DNA of 44,044 bases from a virus. Every line of letters starts with the position of its first letter. The first letter of the stretch is position 1. Shown here piece after piece: positions 5,939 through 12,183 of this stretch. Both the position numbers and the translations under genes were made by a program. Location: IMG/VR virus record IMGVR_UViG_3300025585_000067, positions 1-44,044 of that record; one strand, given 5' to 3'. The notes under the pieces were generated by a model, which was given only the letters and a program-made list of their open reading frames with translations, made no database searches and had not been told where the DNA came from.

Positions 5939-6112
5939 TGGAATGGCCGTTACAACACACTGCTTATTGCGCGGCAGCGTTTTCTCGCACTCTGCTAAGG
6001 ATTTCACCGCCAGTGATCTGTACGACCCGGGCATCGAATCCAGTAACATAAAGACGACTAGTGTAAGGATTACACCTAGCCAGAACGCCAAAAATATATC
6101 TCTATTGTTCAT
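5921..6112 (-). CDS. small single-pass membrane protein, 63 aa
   Basis: MNNRDIFLAFWLGVILTLVV then FMLLDSMPGSYRSLAVKSLA and ECEKTLPRNKQCVVTAIPEE. One clear membrane segment spans about residues 7-24; the rest is a soluble tail with the pattern LAECEKTLPRNKQCVV, which recurs in small phage inner-membrane proteins. The start is chosen by GGGGAGTGGGT just before the ATG. It sits in the early cluster, not in the lysis cassette, so a holin role is unlikely. Function unknown. Confidence 0.75.
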   Translation of the reverse strand: MNNRDIFLAFWLGVILTLVVFMLLDSMPGSYRSLAVKSLAECEKTLPRNKQCVVTAIPEEESK

Positions 6113-6131
6113 ACCCACTCCCCATTGCGGT

Positions 6132-6659
6132 TCATATCTCAATCCTCAATTCCGGCAGCAGCTCTCGGCAGTCGTCTGCACATAGTTTGTGTTCAGCGTC
6201 CACAGCATCCTCAGCAGCAGCCCGCGTAGCAGCCCACGCAGCAGCCCACGCAGCCTCAGCAGCCTCAACATCAGCCCGCGCAGCAGCCAACGCAGCAGCC
6301 TGAGCTGCCCACGCAGCCCTCTCAGCCTTAGCAGCAGCCCTCTCAGCAACCCGCGCTGACTCAGTATCGGTGATGACCATCCCGCGCAGCCCGTGCTGTA
6401 TGCCAGCACGATCCAGCGCATCAGCGGCGTATCCCATCGCCCTAGTTGCTGCACGATAAGCGACTGGGGCCAGCACCTCAGGTGCGTAGCCGGCCTTGGA
6501 GTAAAACCAAAGTATCCACTCACCCCGTGGACATGCAGCTATCAGCTCCTGCACTGATAGATCAGGGTTCTGGTCGCACCACTGTGCTACCGATAAGCCT
6601 GTGGCGTGAGGGAAGGCGTTTTTGGTTTTTAGCCAATCGTTGAATTCTTGTCTGTTCAT
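6132..6659 (-). CDS. phage protein with C-terminal Ala/Trp-rich repeat domain, 175 aa
   Basis: The N-terminal 85 residues (MNRQEFNDWLKTKNAFPHAT...LSVQELIAACPRGEWILWFY) form a unique domain. The C-terminal part is a long alanine-rich helix with recurring A-A-W-A-A and A-E-A/A-R-A steps, encoded by imperfect GCAGCCCACGCAG-type repeats (6205-6350). The protein closes with the non-repetitive ...EHKLCADDCRELLPELRIEI. The start is set by GGGGGAGTGGGT. Similar two-part proteins with AWAAAWAA tails occur in phages and some bacteria. The role is unknown; the repeat probably forms an extended or self-associating helix. Confidence 0.75.
   Translation of the reverse strand: MNRQEFNDWLKTKNAFPHATGLSVAQWCDQNPDLSVQELIAACPRGEWILWFYSKAGYAPEVLAPVAYRAATRAMGYAADALDRAGIQHGLRGMVITDTESARVAERAAAKAERAAWAAQAAALAAARADVEAAEAAWAAAWAATRAAAEDAVDAEHKLCADDCRELLPELRIEI
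6205..6350. repeat. low-complexity repeat coding for an Ala-rich helix (first gene)
   Basis: Imperfect repeats of GCAGCC / GCAGCCCACGCAG with short spacers. They encode the AAWAA/ARA pattern of the 175-aa protein. Such repeats can change copy number by slippage or by recombination with the matching region at 6712-6895. Confidence 0.8.
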
Positions 6660-6660
6660 A
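6639..6660. repeat. 22-bp direct repeat, copy 1 (MNRQEFN start)
   Basis: Identical to 7234-7255. On the minus strand it encodes the first seven codons, MNRQEFN, of the 175-aa gene plus the base before its ATG. Confidence 0.9.
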
Positions 6661-7204
6661 CCCACTCCCCCGCTTGAAGTATTTCCCGCAGCTTCTTTTC
6701 CTGTGCCCCCCGCGCAGCCCACGCATCCTCCGCAGCAGCCGCAGCAGCCGCAGCAGCCCCCGCAGCAGCCTTAGCAGCAGCCTGAGCTGCCCACGCAGCC
6801 TCAGCAGCCCCCGCAGCCCCCGCAGCCCCCGCAGCCCCCGCAGCAACCTGCGTAGCAACCTGCGTAGCAGCCACCGCAGCAGCCCACGCAGCAGCAATCT
6901 CTTCGTCTGTCGCCTGCCCTTCTGAGTGACGCCACGCGACATCAAGCGCGGCTTTGCTGCGCTCATCTGTCATTAGGTGCTCAACTTGTCGAGCGCACCA
7001 GACGGCGTACTTGCGCCACAGATTTGAGTGATCTTGTCTCACTTTCAAGCACCACAGTGCGTCGTCAAGCCCATTGCTGTCGATAATGTCTGACAGCGGA
7101 AACTGCTCGTTCCAGTCTTCGTTTGTTTTGGACTTAAGCAGAGTTTCCCAGCCGTTTTTGCACGGTCTGTGGTCTCGAATTTCGTTGAGGGATACTGTAA
7201 TCAT
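6656..7204 (-). CDS. phage protein with Ala-rich C-terminal domain, 182 aa
   Basis: The N-terminal 110 residues contain the family segment NGLDDALWCLKVR.....LWRKYAVWCARQVEHLMTDERS and AALDVAWRHSEG-ATDEEI, which I recognise as a common phage/bacterial protein type that continues into an Ala-rich tail. Here the tail runs AAAWAAAVAATQVATQVAAG and AAGAAGAAGAAEAAWAAQAA with more than 40 alanines, then ends KKLREILQAGEWV. The DNA is a dense GCAGCC/CCCGCAG repeat. The start follows a GGGGG ribosome-binding site and overlaps a 17-codon leader by ATGA; the stop overlaps the next gene by ATGA. Function unknown. Confidence 0.75.
   Translation of the reverse strand: MITVSLNEIRDHRPCKNGWETLLKSKTNEDWNEQFPLSDIIDSNGLDDALWCLKVRQDHSNLWRKYAVWCARQVEHLMTDERSKAALDVAWRHSEGQATDEEIAAAWAAAVAATQVATQVAAGAAGAAGAAGAAEAAWAAQAAAKAAAGAAAAAAAAAEDAWAARGAQEKKLREILQAGEWV
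6712..6895. repeat. low-complexity repeat coding for an Ala-rich helix (second gene)
   Basis: Imperfect tandem GCAGCC and CCCGCAGCC units, including four CCCGCAGCC-type units in a row near 6807-6845, encoding GAAGAAGAAG and AAWAA stretches. Confidence 0.8.
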
Positions 7205-7254
7205 ATTACCCCCTGATAAAATCCTGCTTTCGGGTTGAATTCTTGTCTGTTCAT
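7201..7254 (-). CDS. 17-aa mini-frame duplicating the MNRQEFN start
   Basis: Reads MNRQEFNPKAGFYQGVI and stops. Its first seven codons are identical to the start of the 175-aa gene 600 bp away (22-bp direct repeat). It fills the space between two genes exactly: its ATG overlaps the upstream stop (ATGA) and its stop overlaps the start of the 182-aa gene (ATGA). It may serve as a coupling leader, or be the stump of a duplicated gene whose remainder was deleted. Confidence 0.4.
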   Translation of the reverse strand: MNRQEFNPKAGFYQGVI

Positions 7255-7255
7255 A
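7234..7255. repeat. 22-bp direct repeat, copy 2
   Basis: Identical to 6639-6660; lies at the start of the 17-codon frame. Confidence 0.9.
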
Positions 7256-7679
7256 GTTTTACCCATACCGCAGGCTTACACGTCCTGCGCGGCGAATTGT
7301 GTTTTACTTTACGGAACACGTATTCCCAATCTCCCGGACGCCTAGCCTGTCTCCCATACACCGTGCTTTTCGGTATGCCCAGCCTGCGGCCATGCCCCAC
7401 CAGCGTGTCGGTGATTCCGTCCAGTTCGATATAAATGGCAGAAGGGCTGCCCATGTTGTGCTCGCTGCTGTACACGCGATCAGGCTTGCGCGGCAGGTTG
7501 CCCTCAAACCACTTGTCCCAACCCCTGCGCCTGCACAGGCGAATAAACGCAGCGTGACTGGAGTAGCCCAGCAGCAGCGCTGCCTCTGTCATCGTGACCT
7601 GCATCTCTCGGGCGTACAGCCGCACCATCTCTTCAAAGGGCTGTCCGGTGTCGCGCTCGACTTCTTGAATGATTCTCAC
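7251..7679 (-). CDS. DNA-binding protein with helix-turn-helix segments, 142 aa
   Basis: Two helix-turn-helix-like stretches are visible: residues about 23-52, AREMQVTMTEAALLLGYSSH then AAFIRLCRRRG, and residues about 92-115, GITDTLVGHGRRLGIPKSTV then YGRQARR. Between them is a basic region (EGNLPRKPDRVYSS). The second stretch resembles the helix-turn-helix found at the ends of phage HNH endonucleases and regulators, but no HNH motif is present. The start GTG at 7679 is chosen for its AAGGAG site 8 nt upstream; a GTG at 7787 in the same frame is coupled (GTGA) to the preceding stop and would add 36 low-complexity residues. Likely a regulator of this early cluster. Confidence 0.65.
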   Translation of the reverse strand: MRIIQEVERDTGQPFEEMVRLYAREMQVTMTEAALLLGYSSHAAFIRLCRRRGWDKWFEGNLPRKPDRVYSSEHNMGSPSAIYIELDGITDTLVGHGRRLGIPKSTVYGRQARRPGDWEYVFRKVKHNSPRRTCKPAVWVKL

Positions 7680-7783
7680 AGTTGTTCTCCTTTCTAGCTT
7701 TCTGTTTATAAACACTCCCCCCAACTGCTCACCCAAGCGGAAGGGAGGAGCGCCGGCAGGTCCGCTGCCGGACGGTACTGCTC

Positions 7784-7930
7784 TCACAGTTTGGACAGGT
7801 CATAGGAGCGCACCCACGCTTCCCACCGGTGCCGAACCTGTTCCCTACTGTATCCGAAAAAGGTAAGTCTTTCTTCACCGAATCCCACGTCCAGCCTGTA
7901 CCACTTGTCCTTGATCTTCTGTATCGACAT
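7784..7930 (-). CDS. hypothetical protein, 48 aa
   Basis: MSIQKIKDKWYRLDVGFGEE then RLTFFGYSREQVRHRWEAWV and RSYDLSKL. The compact beta-beta-alpha pattern (KDKWYRLDVGF.EERLTFFGYSREQVRHRWE) looks like a small phage-integrase N-terminal or AP2-like DNA-binding fold, but the resemblance is weak. Its first 56 nt overlap the 65-aa gene in another frame. The ribosome-binding site is a loose GAGGAACAGGAAA. An upstream extension to 8062 is possible but overlaps two other genes. Confidence 0.55.
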   Translation of the reverse strand: MSIQKIKDKWYRLDVGFGEERLTFFGYSREQVRHRWEAWVRSYDLSKL

Positions 7931-8072
7931 TTTCCTGTTCCTCACAACATTCGCAACCCGGATGATCCGGGTCTCTGCAGTCCGGGTGGCGGGCCAAGGT
8001 TCGTTTGTATCGTCGCGCATGCCGCCATTGCGCAGACTCGTCTTCATCAGGGTACTCTGCACATGACTTCAT
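7875..8072 (-). CDS. conserved small phage protein with Cys motif, 65 aa
   Basis: MKSCAEYPDEDESAQWRHAR then RYKRTLARHPDCRDPDHPGC and ECCEEQENVDTEDQGQVVQA. The core HP.CRDPDHPGCECC is a signature of small phage proteins of unknown function and could bind a metal through its four cysteines and histidines. The ATG overlaps the stop of the upstream 58-aa gene (ATGA), which fixes the start. Confidence 0.7.
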   Translation of the reverse strand: MKSCAEYPDEDESAQWRHARRYKRTLARHPDCRDPDHPGCECCEEQENVDTEDQGQVVQAGRGIR

Positions 8073-8245
8073 ACAGCATCGCCCACCACCTTTTCCATGT
8101 ACTTGTCTGAGAGGTGTAGCACCGCGGACATCAACTGATCATCCGCCCTTGCCGAGCTGAAAATCTTCACGTCCTCGCGCTGCAGTAGCGCGTGGAAGGT
8201 GACAAGCTGTACCAGTGTGCGGGCATCGTTCATTGCATCGTTCAT
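8069..8245 (-). CDS. hypothetical protein, 58 aa
   Basis: Found by reading the minus strand between annotated neighbours: MNDAMNDARTLVQLVTFHAL then LQREDVKIFSSARADDQLMS and AVLHLSDKYMEKVVGDAV. A GGAG site lies 9 nt upstream; both ends form ATGA overlaps with the flanking genes, strong support for a real coupled gene. Helical, soluble, function unknown. A second in-frame ATG four codons in is possible. Confidence 0.65.
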   Translation of the reverse strand: MNDAMNDARTLVQLVTFHALLQREDVKIFSSARADDQLMSAVLHLSDKYMEKVVGDAV

Positions 8246-8469
8246 TGCAGGGACTCCATTATTTGATCTTCAAGTGTTAACAAGGCACCTTCTTCAAGCA
8301 CACTGAGCACATCGATCTGTCTTCCCTTCTTCTTTCTCTTCAGTATGACTTTCTGGATATCGACTTGTTCTGGTAACCACGGTTCGCCGTCCCTTGTCAG
8401 GGCAGGGAGTATTTTGTACACCACTTCCACCGGCAATTCAAGAAACGTATTATGCTTTGTCAACGACAT
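8242..8469 (-). CDS. hypothetical protein, 75 aa
   Basis: MSLTKHNTFLELPVEVVYKI then LPALTRDGEPWLPEQVDIQK and VILKRKKKGRQIDVLSVLEE. The pattern LPVEVVYKI.PA....PWLPE.V.I..V.L..KKK is one I associate with small conserved phage proteins, function unknown. GGAGGAG sits immediately before the ATG (short spacing). The start overlaps the end of the ribbon-helix-helix gene by 20 nt. Confidence 0.65.
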   Translation of the reverse strand: MSLTKHNTFLELPVEVVYKILPALTRDGEPWLPEQVDIQKVILKRKKKGRQIDVLSVLEEGALLTLEDQIMESLQ

Positions 8470-8737
8470 CTCCTCCGCGTGCTGCACGCACCTCTTCCTG
8501 TTGAATCTTCCAGAGGGTTTTCTTGAACTCGTGTTCCACCAGAACACGGACAACTTCGCCCATGGCAACGTCATGGTGGTCTGCCAGTTCGCGGATCATG
8601 GTGTACACCGGAGCACGCAATATGATCGTGGTCCACGGTTCTTTCCTCCTGCTGGGGGAAGTGGGCTTCCTCCAAGAGGGATCTGGAGGCAGTTTGTCCG
8701 CCTTTTTCCTCTTTGCCTTAGTCCTTGTGCCTGCCAT
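8450..8737 (-). CDS. putative ribbon-helix-helix (Arc/CopG-like) DNA-binding protein, 95 aa
   Basis: A basic unstructured N-terminus (MAGTRTKAKRKKADKLPPDP) leads to TTIILRAPVYTMIRELADHH then DVAMGEVVRVLVEHEFKKTL (residues about 36-75). The pattern of an alternating beta strand (TTIILRAP) followed by two helices is that of the ribbon-helix-helix fold, which dimerises through the strand and inserts it in the major groove. As the first gene after the promoter at 8771-8800 it is well placed to regulate the early cluster, including its own expression. AAGGAG lies 6 nt before the ATG. No toxin partner is adjacent. Confidence 0.65.
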   Translation of the reverse strand: MAGTRTKAKRKKADKLPPDPSWRKPTSPSRRKEPWTTIILRAPVYTMIRELADHHDVAMGEVVRVLVEHEFKKTLWKIQQEEVRAARGGDVVDKA

Positions 8738-8770
8738 TTGCTCTCCTTTCTGATTTACTGCTTTTTATGT

Positions 8771-8800
8771 ATCATATAACACATGAAAAAAGGGGGTCAA
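8771..8800 (-). promoter_or_regulatory. sigma70-type promoter for the early cluster
   Basis: On the minus strand a -35 box TTGACC (8795-8800) is separated by 18 bp from a -10 box TATGAT (8771-8776), about 34 nt upstream of the ribbon-helix-helix start codon. Both boxes match the bacterial consensus at five of six positions. The -35 box lies inside the terminator hairpin that ends the polymerase operon, so termination and re-initiation are overlapped. Confidence 0.65.
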
Positions 8801-8810
8801 GCCCCCCTTT
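8785..8810 (-). terminator. intrinsic terminator after the DNA polymerase gene
   Basis: On the minus strand AAAGGGGG and CCCCCTTT pair around a short loop GCTTGA, followed by a run of Ts. It lies just past the polymerase stop codon, so it ends the replication operon. The hairpin overlaps the -35 box of the next promoter. Confidence 0.7.
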
Positions 8811-8815
8811 GCAGG

Positions 8816-10681
8816 TTATTTTGCAGACCCCCAGTTTTCCCCCACCTCCACGTCTACTACGGAAGGGATGGCCAGCTCCACGGCAGTGGCCATTATCCTG
8901 CCTACCTCTTCTGCCTCCTCACGGGTCTTCACGCTAACCACGATCTCATCGTGCAGCTGTAGCTTGATGTTGAAACCTGCCTCATGCAGCTTGACCATGG
9001 CCATCTTGGTCTGATCGGCAGCAGAGCCTTGGATCAGGCGGTTCAGCCCTTTGTACGTCATTGCCCGTTTGACCCGTGGGCCGTATTCAATGACCGCCTG
9101 TTCATAGGGCAGAGCCTTGTTGACGCCCCACTGCACCGGTTCGAAGAGCGGGAAACGGCACTTGCGTCCGAGCAGTGTACGGATCGCGCCGCCTGATGCG
9201 GGACTTTCGATGCGACGCATGACCGCGTCGATGGTACTGCGCAGGAACGGCACCTTCTGGTGGAAGAGTGTGATCAGCGCACTGGCCTCATCAACGCTCA
9301 TGTCGAGCGAGTCGGCGAGCTTCTGCTTGCCCATGCCATACGTGAGGCCCAAGCCCACTGTCTTCGCCTGCTTGCGTTTGATGCCGGCCATGTCGGCCAC
9401 CATCTGGTGAAAGTCAGTGCGTGGGTCCTTGAGATACGCGGCCTGCATCACCTCGCTGCCCGGCAGCCCCAAGAGCGTGGCGTAGTGGACCAAGAGCCGC
9501 GGTTCTTGCGACGAGAAGTCACACGACGCCCACAGCTCCCCTTCTTCTGGAAGAAAAAGGCTGCGAACAAGCGGGCCAATCACTTCGTGGCGTGCTGGCA
9601 CTTGCTGAAGGTTTGGCGAATTCATACTGAGCCTGCCTGTTACGGTGCCACCGTCATCAGAGCGCAGCTGGTTGATATGTGGGTGAATGCGGCCGTCGTG
9701 TTCAGACAGGTCCAGATAGGGTTGCAGGAACGTGCCATAGGTCTTGTTCAGCTCTCGCGCCTCTACGATGGCCTTCGACAGCGGGTGATCAAGTCCGTCC
9801 AAGAACGTCTTGGTGAAGCTGGGAAGCCCTGTCTCAGTGCGCGGGTAGGCAAGCCCCAGCTTGTCAAAGGCCTTGGCGATGGAGGCGGCGGCCCACACGT
9901 CCACCGGCATCGTGGCTGTGCTTCGAATGTCGGCCAGAAGCTGTTTCTCCCGTGAGGTCATCTCCTCAATCAGGGACAGCGCACGTTCTCGATCAAAGCG
10001 AACCCCCTGCAGCGTCATGTTGACCAGCACAGGCAGCACGCGCGTTTCCAGATCAAACACAGATTCCACGTCCTCACGACGAAGCAGGGGCTTGAAGCAC
10101 TGCCACAGCTTCAGCGTCAGCTCTGCGTCCGCCTCTGCATACTCGCCCACGTACATTGCCGGAAGTCTCCACAGTTCCTTCTTGGGATGCACCCCGAAGT
10201 CCCGGGCCGCGTCCCGCAGGCCTTGCTCACTCTTGGTCTGCTGGAGGTAATCAAACCCCAGTGAGTTAAGGCTGTAGGACATGCGATTCTCGTCCAGACA
10301 GGCCGCGGCAATCATGGTGTCAATGATGGTTCCGTTGACCTTGAAGCCGCAGGCCAGAAGCCAGCCCAAGTCATAGGCGGCGTTGTGCATCACCTTTGGA
10401 CACTCCAGCGCCAGTATCCGGCTCACCCAGCGCTCAACAGCCCCCTTGTCCAGATTGCCTCCTCCCTCATGGGCCACGGGGAAGTACCCGCACCAGCCCT
10501 CCACTGCGATGGCGTATCCGACCACATACCCATCATTACGGGGCCATCCGGGGCCGTAGCTCTCCAGATTCTCGTCCCGTGTCTCAAGGTCGATGGCGAT
10601 TTCTTTGGCACCACTGAGGTCCGGAAAACTGTCCGGGGGAATCCACTCGCAGTGGGGAGGAAAGAGCGGGTTCTGTCTCAC
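8816..10681 (-). CDS. polA: DNA polymerase I, family A, with 3'-5' exonuclease
   Basis: Replicates phage DNA. The exonuclease domain (about 20-200) has ExoI IDLE (Asp31, Glu33), ExoII HNAAYD (99-104) and ExoIII YAEAD (Tyr181, Asp185), so proofreading is intact. The polymerase domain has motif A CDFSSQEPRL (Asp388), motif B KRKQAKTVGLGLTYG (Lys440, Tyr448) and motif C HDE (577-579). The residue matching E. coli Phe762 is Leu444, a substitution reported as common in environmental phage polymerases. 621 aa, without the 5'-3' exonuclease domain of cellular PolA, is normal for phage. The start is GTG, in a GTGA overlap with the helicase stop. Confidence 0.97.
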   Translation of the reverse strand: MRQNPLFPPHCEWIPPDSFPDLSGAKEIAIDLETRDENLESYGPGWPRNDGYVVGYAIAVEGWCGYFPVAHEGGGNLDKGAVERWVSRILALECPKVMHNAAYDLGWLLACGFKVNGTIIDTMIAAACLDENRMSYSLNSLGFDYLQQTKSEQGLRDAARDFGVHPKKELWRLPAMYVGEYAEADAELTLKLWQCFKPLLRREDVESVFDLETRVLPVLVNMTLQGVRFDRERALSLIEEMTSREKQLLADIRSTATMPVDVWAAASIAKAFDKLGLAYPRTETGLPSFTKTFLDGLDHPLSKAIVEARELNKTYGTFLQPYLDLSEHDGRIHPHINQLRSDDGGTVTGRLSMNSPNLQQVPARHEVIGPLVRSLFLPEEGELWASCDFSSQEPRLLVHYATLLGLPGSEVMQAAYLKDPRTDFHQMVADMAGIKRKQAKTVGLGLTYGMGKQKLADSLDMSVDEASALITLFHQKVPFLRSTIDAVMRRIESPASGGAIRTLLGRKCRFPLFEPVQWGVNKALPYEQAVIEYGPRVKRAMTYKGLNRLIQGSAADQTKMAMVKLHEAGFNIKLQLHDEIVVSVKTREEAEEVGRIMATAVELAIPSVVDVEVGENWGSAK

Positions 10682-12183
10682 AGGTGGAAACCTCTTTGTA
10701 CGTTCTTGGGTTGAATGATGTGCAGGCTCTGCCGTGTCCGGGTGATGCCGACGTACAGAATTCGGTTGATGTTGTCAGGGTTGACGGCGTACTCATGAGA
10801 GAACTTGCTGGAGAGGTCCGTAATCAGCAGCACGTTGTCTGCCTCCCCTCCCTTGGCACCGTGGATCGTGGACAGTCGAATCAGGGGCGTGCTGCCGATA
10901 CGGATTCCGCGTCGAAGCATTGCGATGATGTAGCTGCGTTTTTCCTCCCCGATCTTCACCAGCGCCTTGTGCCAGATGTCATCGGTCAACAGGCCATGGT
11001 GTTGCTTGAGGTAGTCCATGGTGTACAGGTTGTCATCGGACAAGGAGGCCACGGGCCGCGATCCGCGCTTCACGTTGCTGCCAAGGTACTTGTAGACTGC
11101 CTTGACCTGTTGGGAGGTAATCGGATTGCCCTTGCGCATAAACTCCCACGCAGAAACTGCCTGCAGGATGGAGTCTGGCAGCGACCGCGTGCCATGTCGT
11201 TCGAACAACAGCCCCTGTGAGAGCAGCCACGCATGCACGTCATTAAGCATGTAGTTGGCAGCGGCCAGCACCAGCCACTCGCCTTTTGACATATCCACGT
11301 GCTCATAGCGGTTGTAGAAGCGCACGTCGCCCTGTTCTTCGCGGGGTTTCCATGTCTTGGGCTGGCGGTGTCGGATTCGTCGCACAACGGTATCAGCGAG
11401 GGCGTGTACTTTTGCGGGCACGCGGTAGGACTGGTCGAGAATAACGACACTGCCGTCACAGGACAGGAAGCTGTCCACGTCGGCCCCGGCCCAAGCGTAC
11501 AGTGCTTGGTCATCATCCCCTGCTATAAAAAAACGCTTGCTACGCCGCGCCAGTGCAGAGACCAGTCTCCACTGTATGCGGGAGAGGTCCTGTGCCTCAT
11601 CGATGATTAGAGCATCCAGTGTAGGCAGGCGCTCTGGCACCTCCAGCAGCTTCTCAAGAAGGTCGGTGAAATCCAGAAGTCCGGTGCGCTGCTTGTACTG
11701 CCGGTAGGCGCGCTCCACGTACTCGAAGTGATACCACTCTATCTCGATTTTGCTGTTGTTGTAGTGCGTGCGAAGGTCTTGTCCGCGAATACGGGCGGTG
11801 TTGATCTGGTTGAGAATAGGGTGGTCAGTATTGACCAGAAAGTCTTCCTCTCCGGCCGACACCTTGATGTCCAGCCCCGTTTCCCGGGCGAACTCATTGA
11901 AGTTCTCCGGCTGCATCATGTCCTTTCTGCTCACCGCCAAGCAGTGGTAGGCCAGACTGTGCAGTGTCCGGAACCACGGAAAGTCATGCTGCGCGTTGAG
12001 CTGTGGGAACTTGGATATTGCCCGGTCTCGAGCCTCGGTCGCCGCTTTGCGGGTGAAAGCGAAGTAGCCGATCTGCAGAGGCGAGGTGCCTTGCTGTAGC
12101 TCCAGCTCGACGACATTGAGCAGGTAGGTGGTTTTCCCGCTGCCCGGAGGGCCAAAGACCTTGGTCGTAGAGGCAGTGTCCAT
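10678..12183 (-). CDS. SF1 DNA helicase (UvrD/Rep-like)
   Basis: ATP-dependent 3'-5' DNA helicase of the UvrD family, probably acting at the phage fork or in recombination. Motifs in order: Walker A FGPPGSGKTT (10-19), motif Ia AFTRKAATEARDR (42-54), DEAQD (195-199), motif III GDDDQALYAWAGAD (222-235), motif IV QSYRVP (251-256), motif V STIHGAKGGEADNVLL and motif VI RILYVGITRTRQSLHII near the C-terminus. At 501 aa it is shorter than cellular UvrD, with a reduced 2B region, as usual for phage. It begins in a TGATG junction with the primase stop and is followed directly by the polymerase. Confidence 0.93.
   Translation of the reverse strand: MDTASTTKVFGPPGSGKTTYLLNVVELELQQGTSPLQIGYFAFTRKAATEARDRAISKFPQLNAQHDFPWFRTLHSLAYHCLAVSRKDMMQPENFNEFARETGLDIKVSAGEEDFLVNTDHPILNQINTARIRGQDLRTHYNNSKIEIEWYHFEYVERAYRQYKQRTGLLDFTDLLEKLLEVPERLPTLDALIIDEAQDLSRIQWRLVSALARRSKRFFIAGDDDQALYAWAGADVDSFLSCDGSVVILDQSYRVPAKVHALADTVVRRIRHRQPKTWKPREEQGDVRFYNRYEHVDMSKGEWLVLAAANYMLNDVHAWLLSQGLLFERHGTRSLPDSILQAVSAWEFMRKGNPITSQQVKAVYKYLGSNVKRGSRPVASLSDDNLYTMDYLKQHHGLLTDDIWHKALVKIGEEKRSYIIAMLRRGIRIGSTPLIRLSTIHGAKGGEADNVLLITDLSSKFSHEYAVNPDNINRILYVGITRTRQSLHIIQPKNVQRGFHL

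Noticed and set aside
6562-6966. Leu/Arg-repeat frame overlapping the Ala-rich repeat gene
   Set aside because: The LLRGLLRLL pattern is simply the other frame of the GCAGCC repeats; no ribosome-binding site.
7700-7715. 12-bp palindrome TGTTTATAAACA as a promoter or operator for the helix-turn-helix gene
   Set aside because: A TATAAA is embedded, but no -35 at 16-18 bp and no second copy in the window to support an operator.
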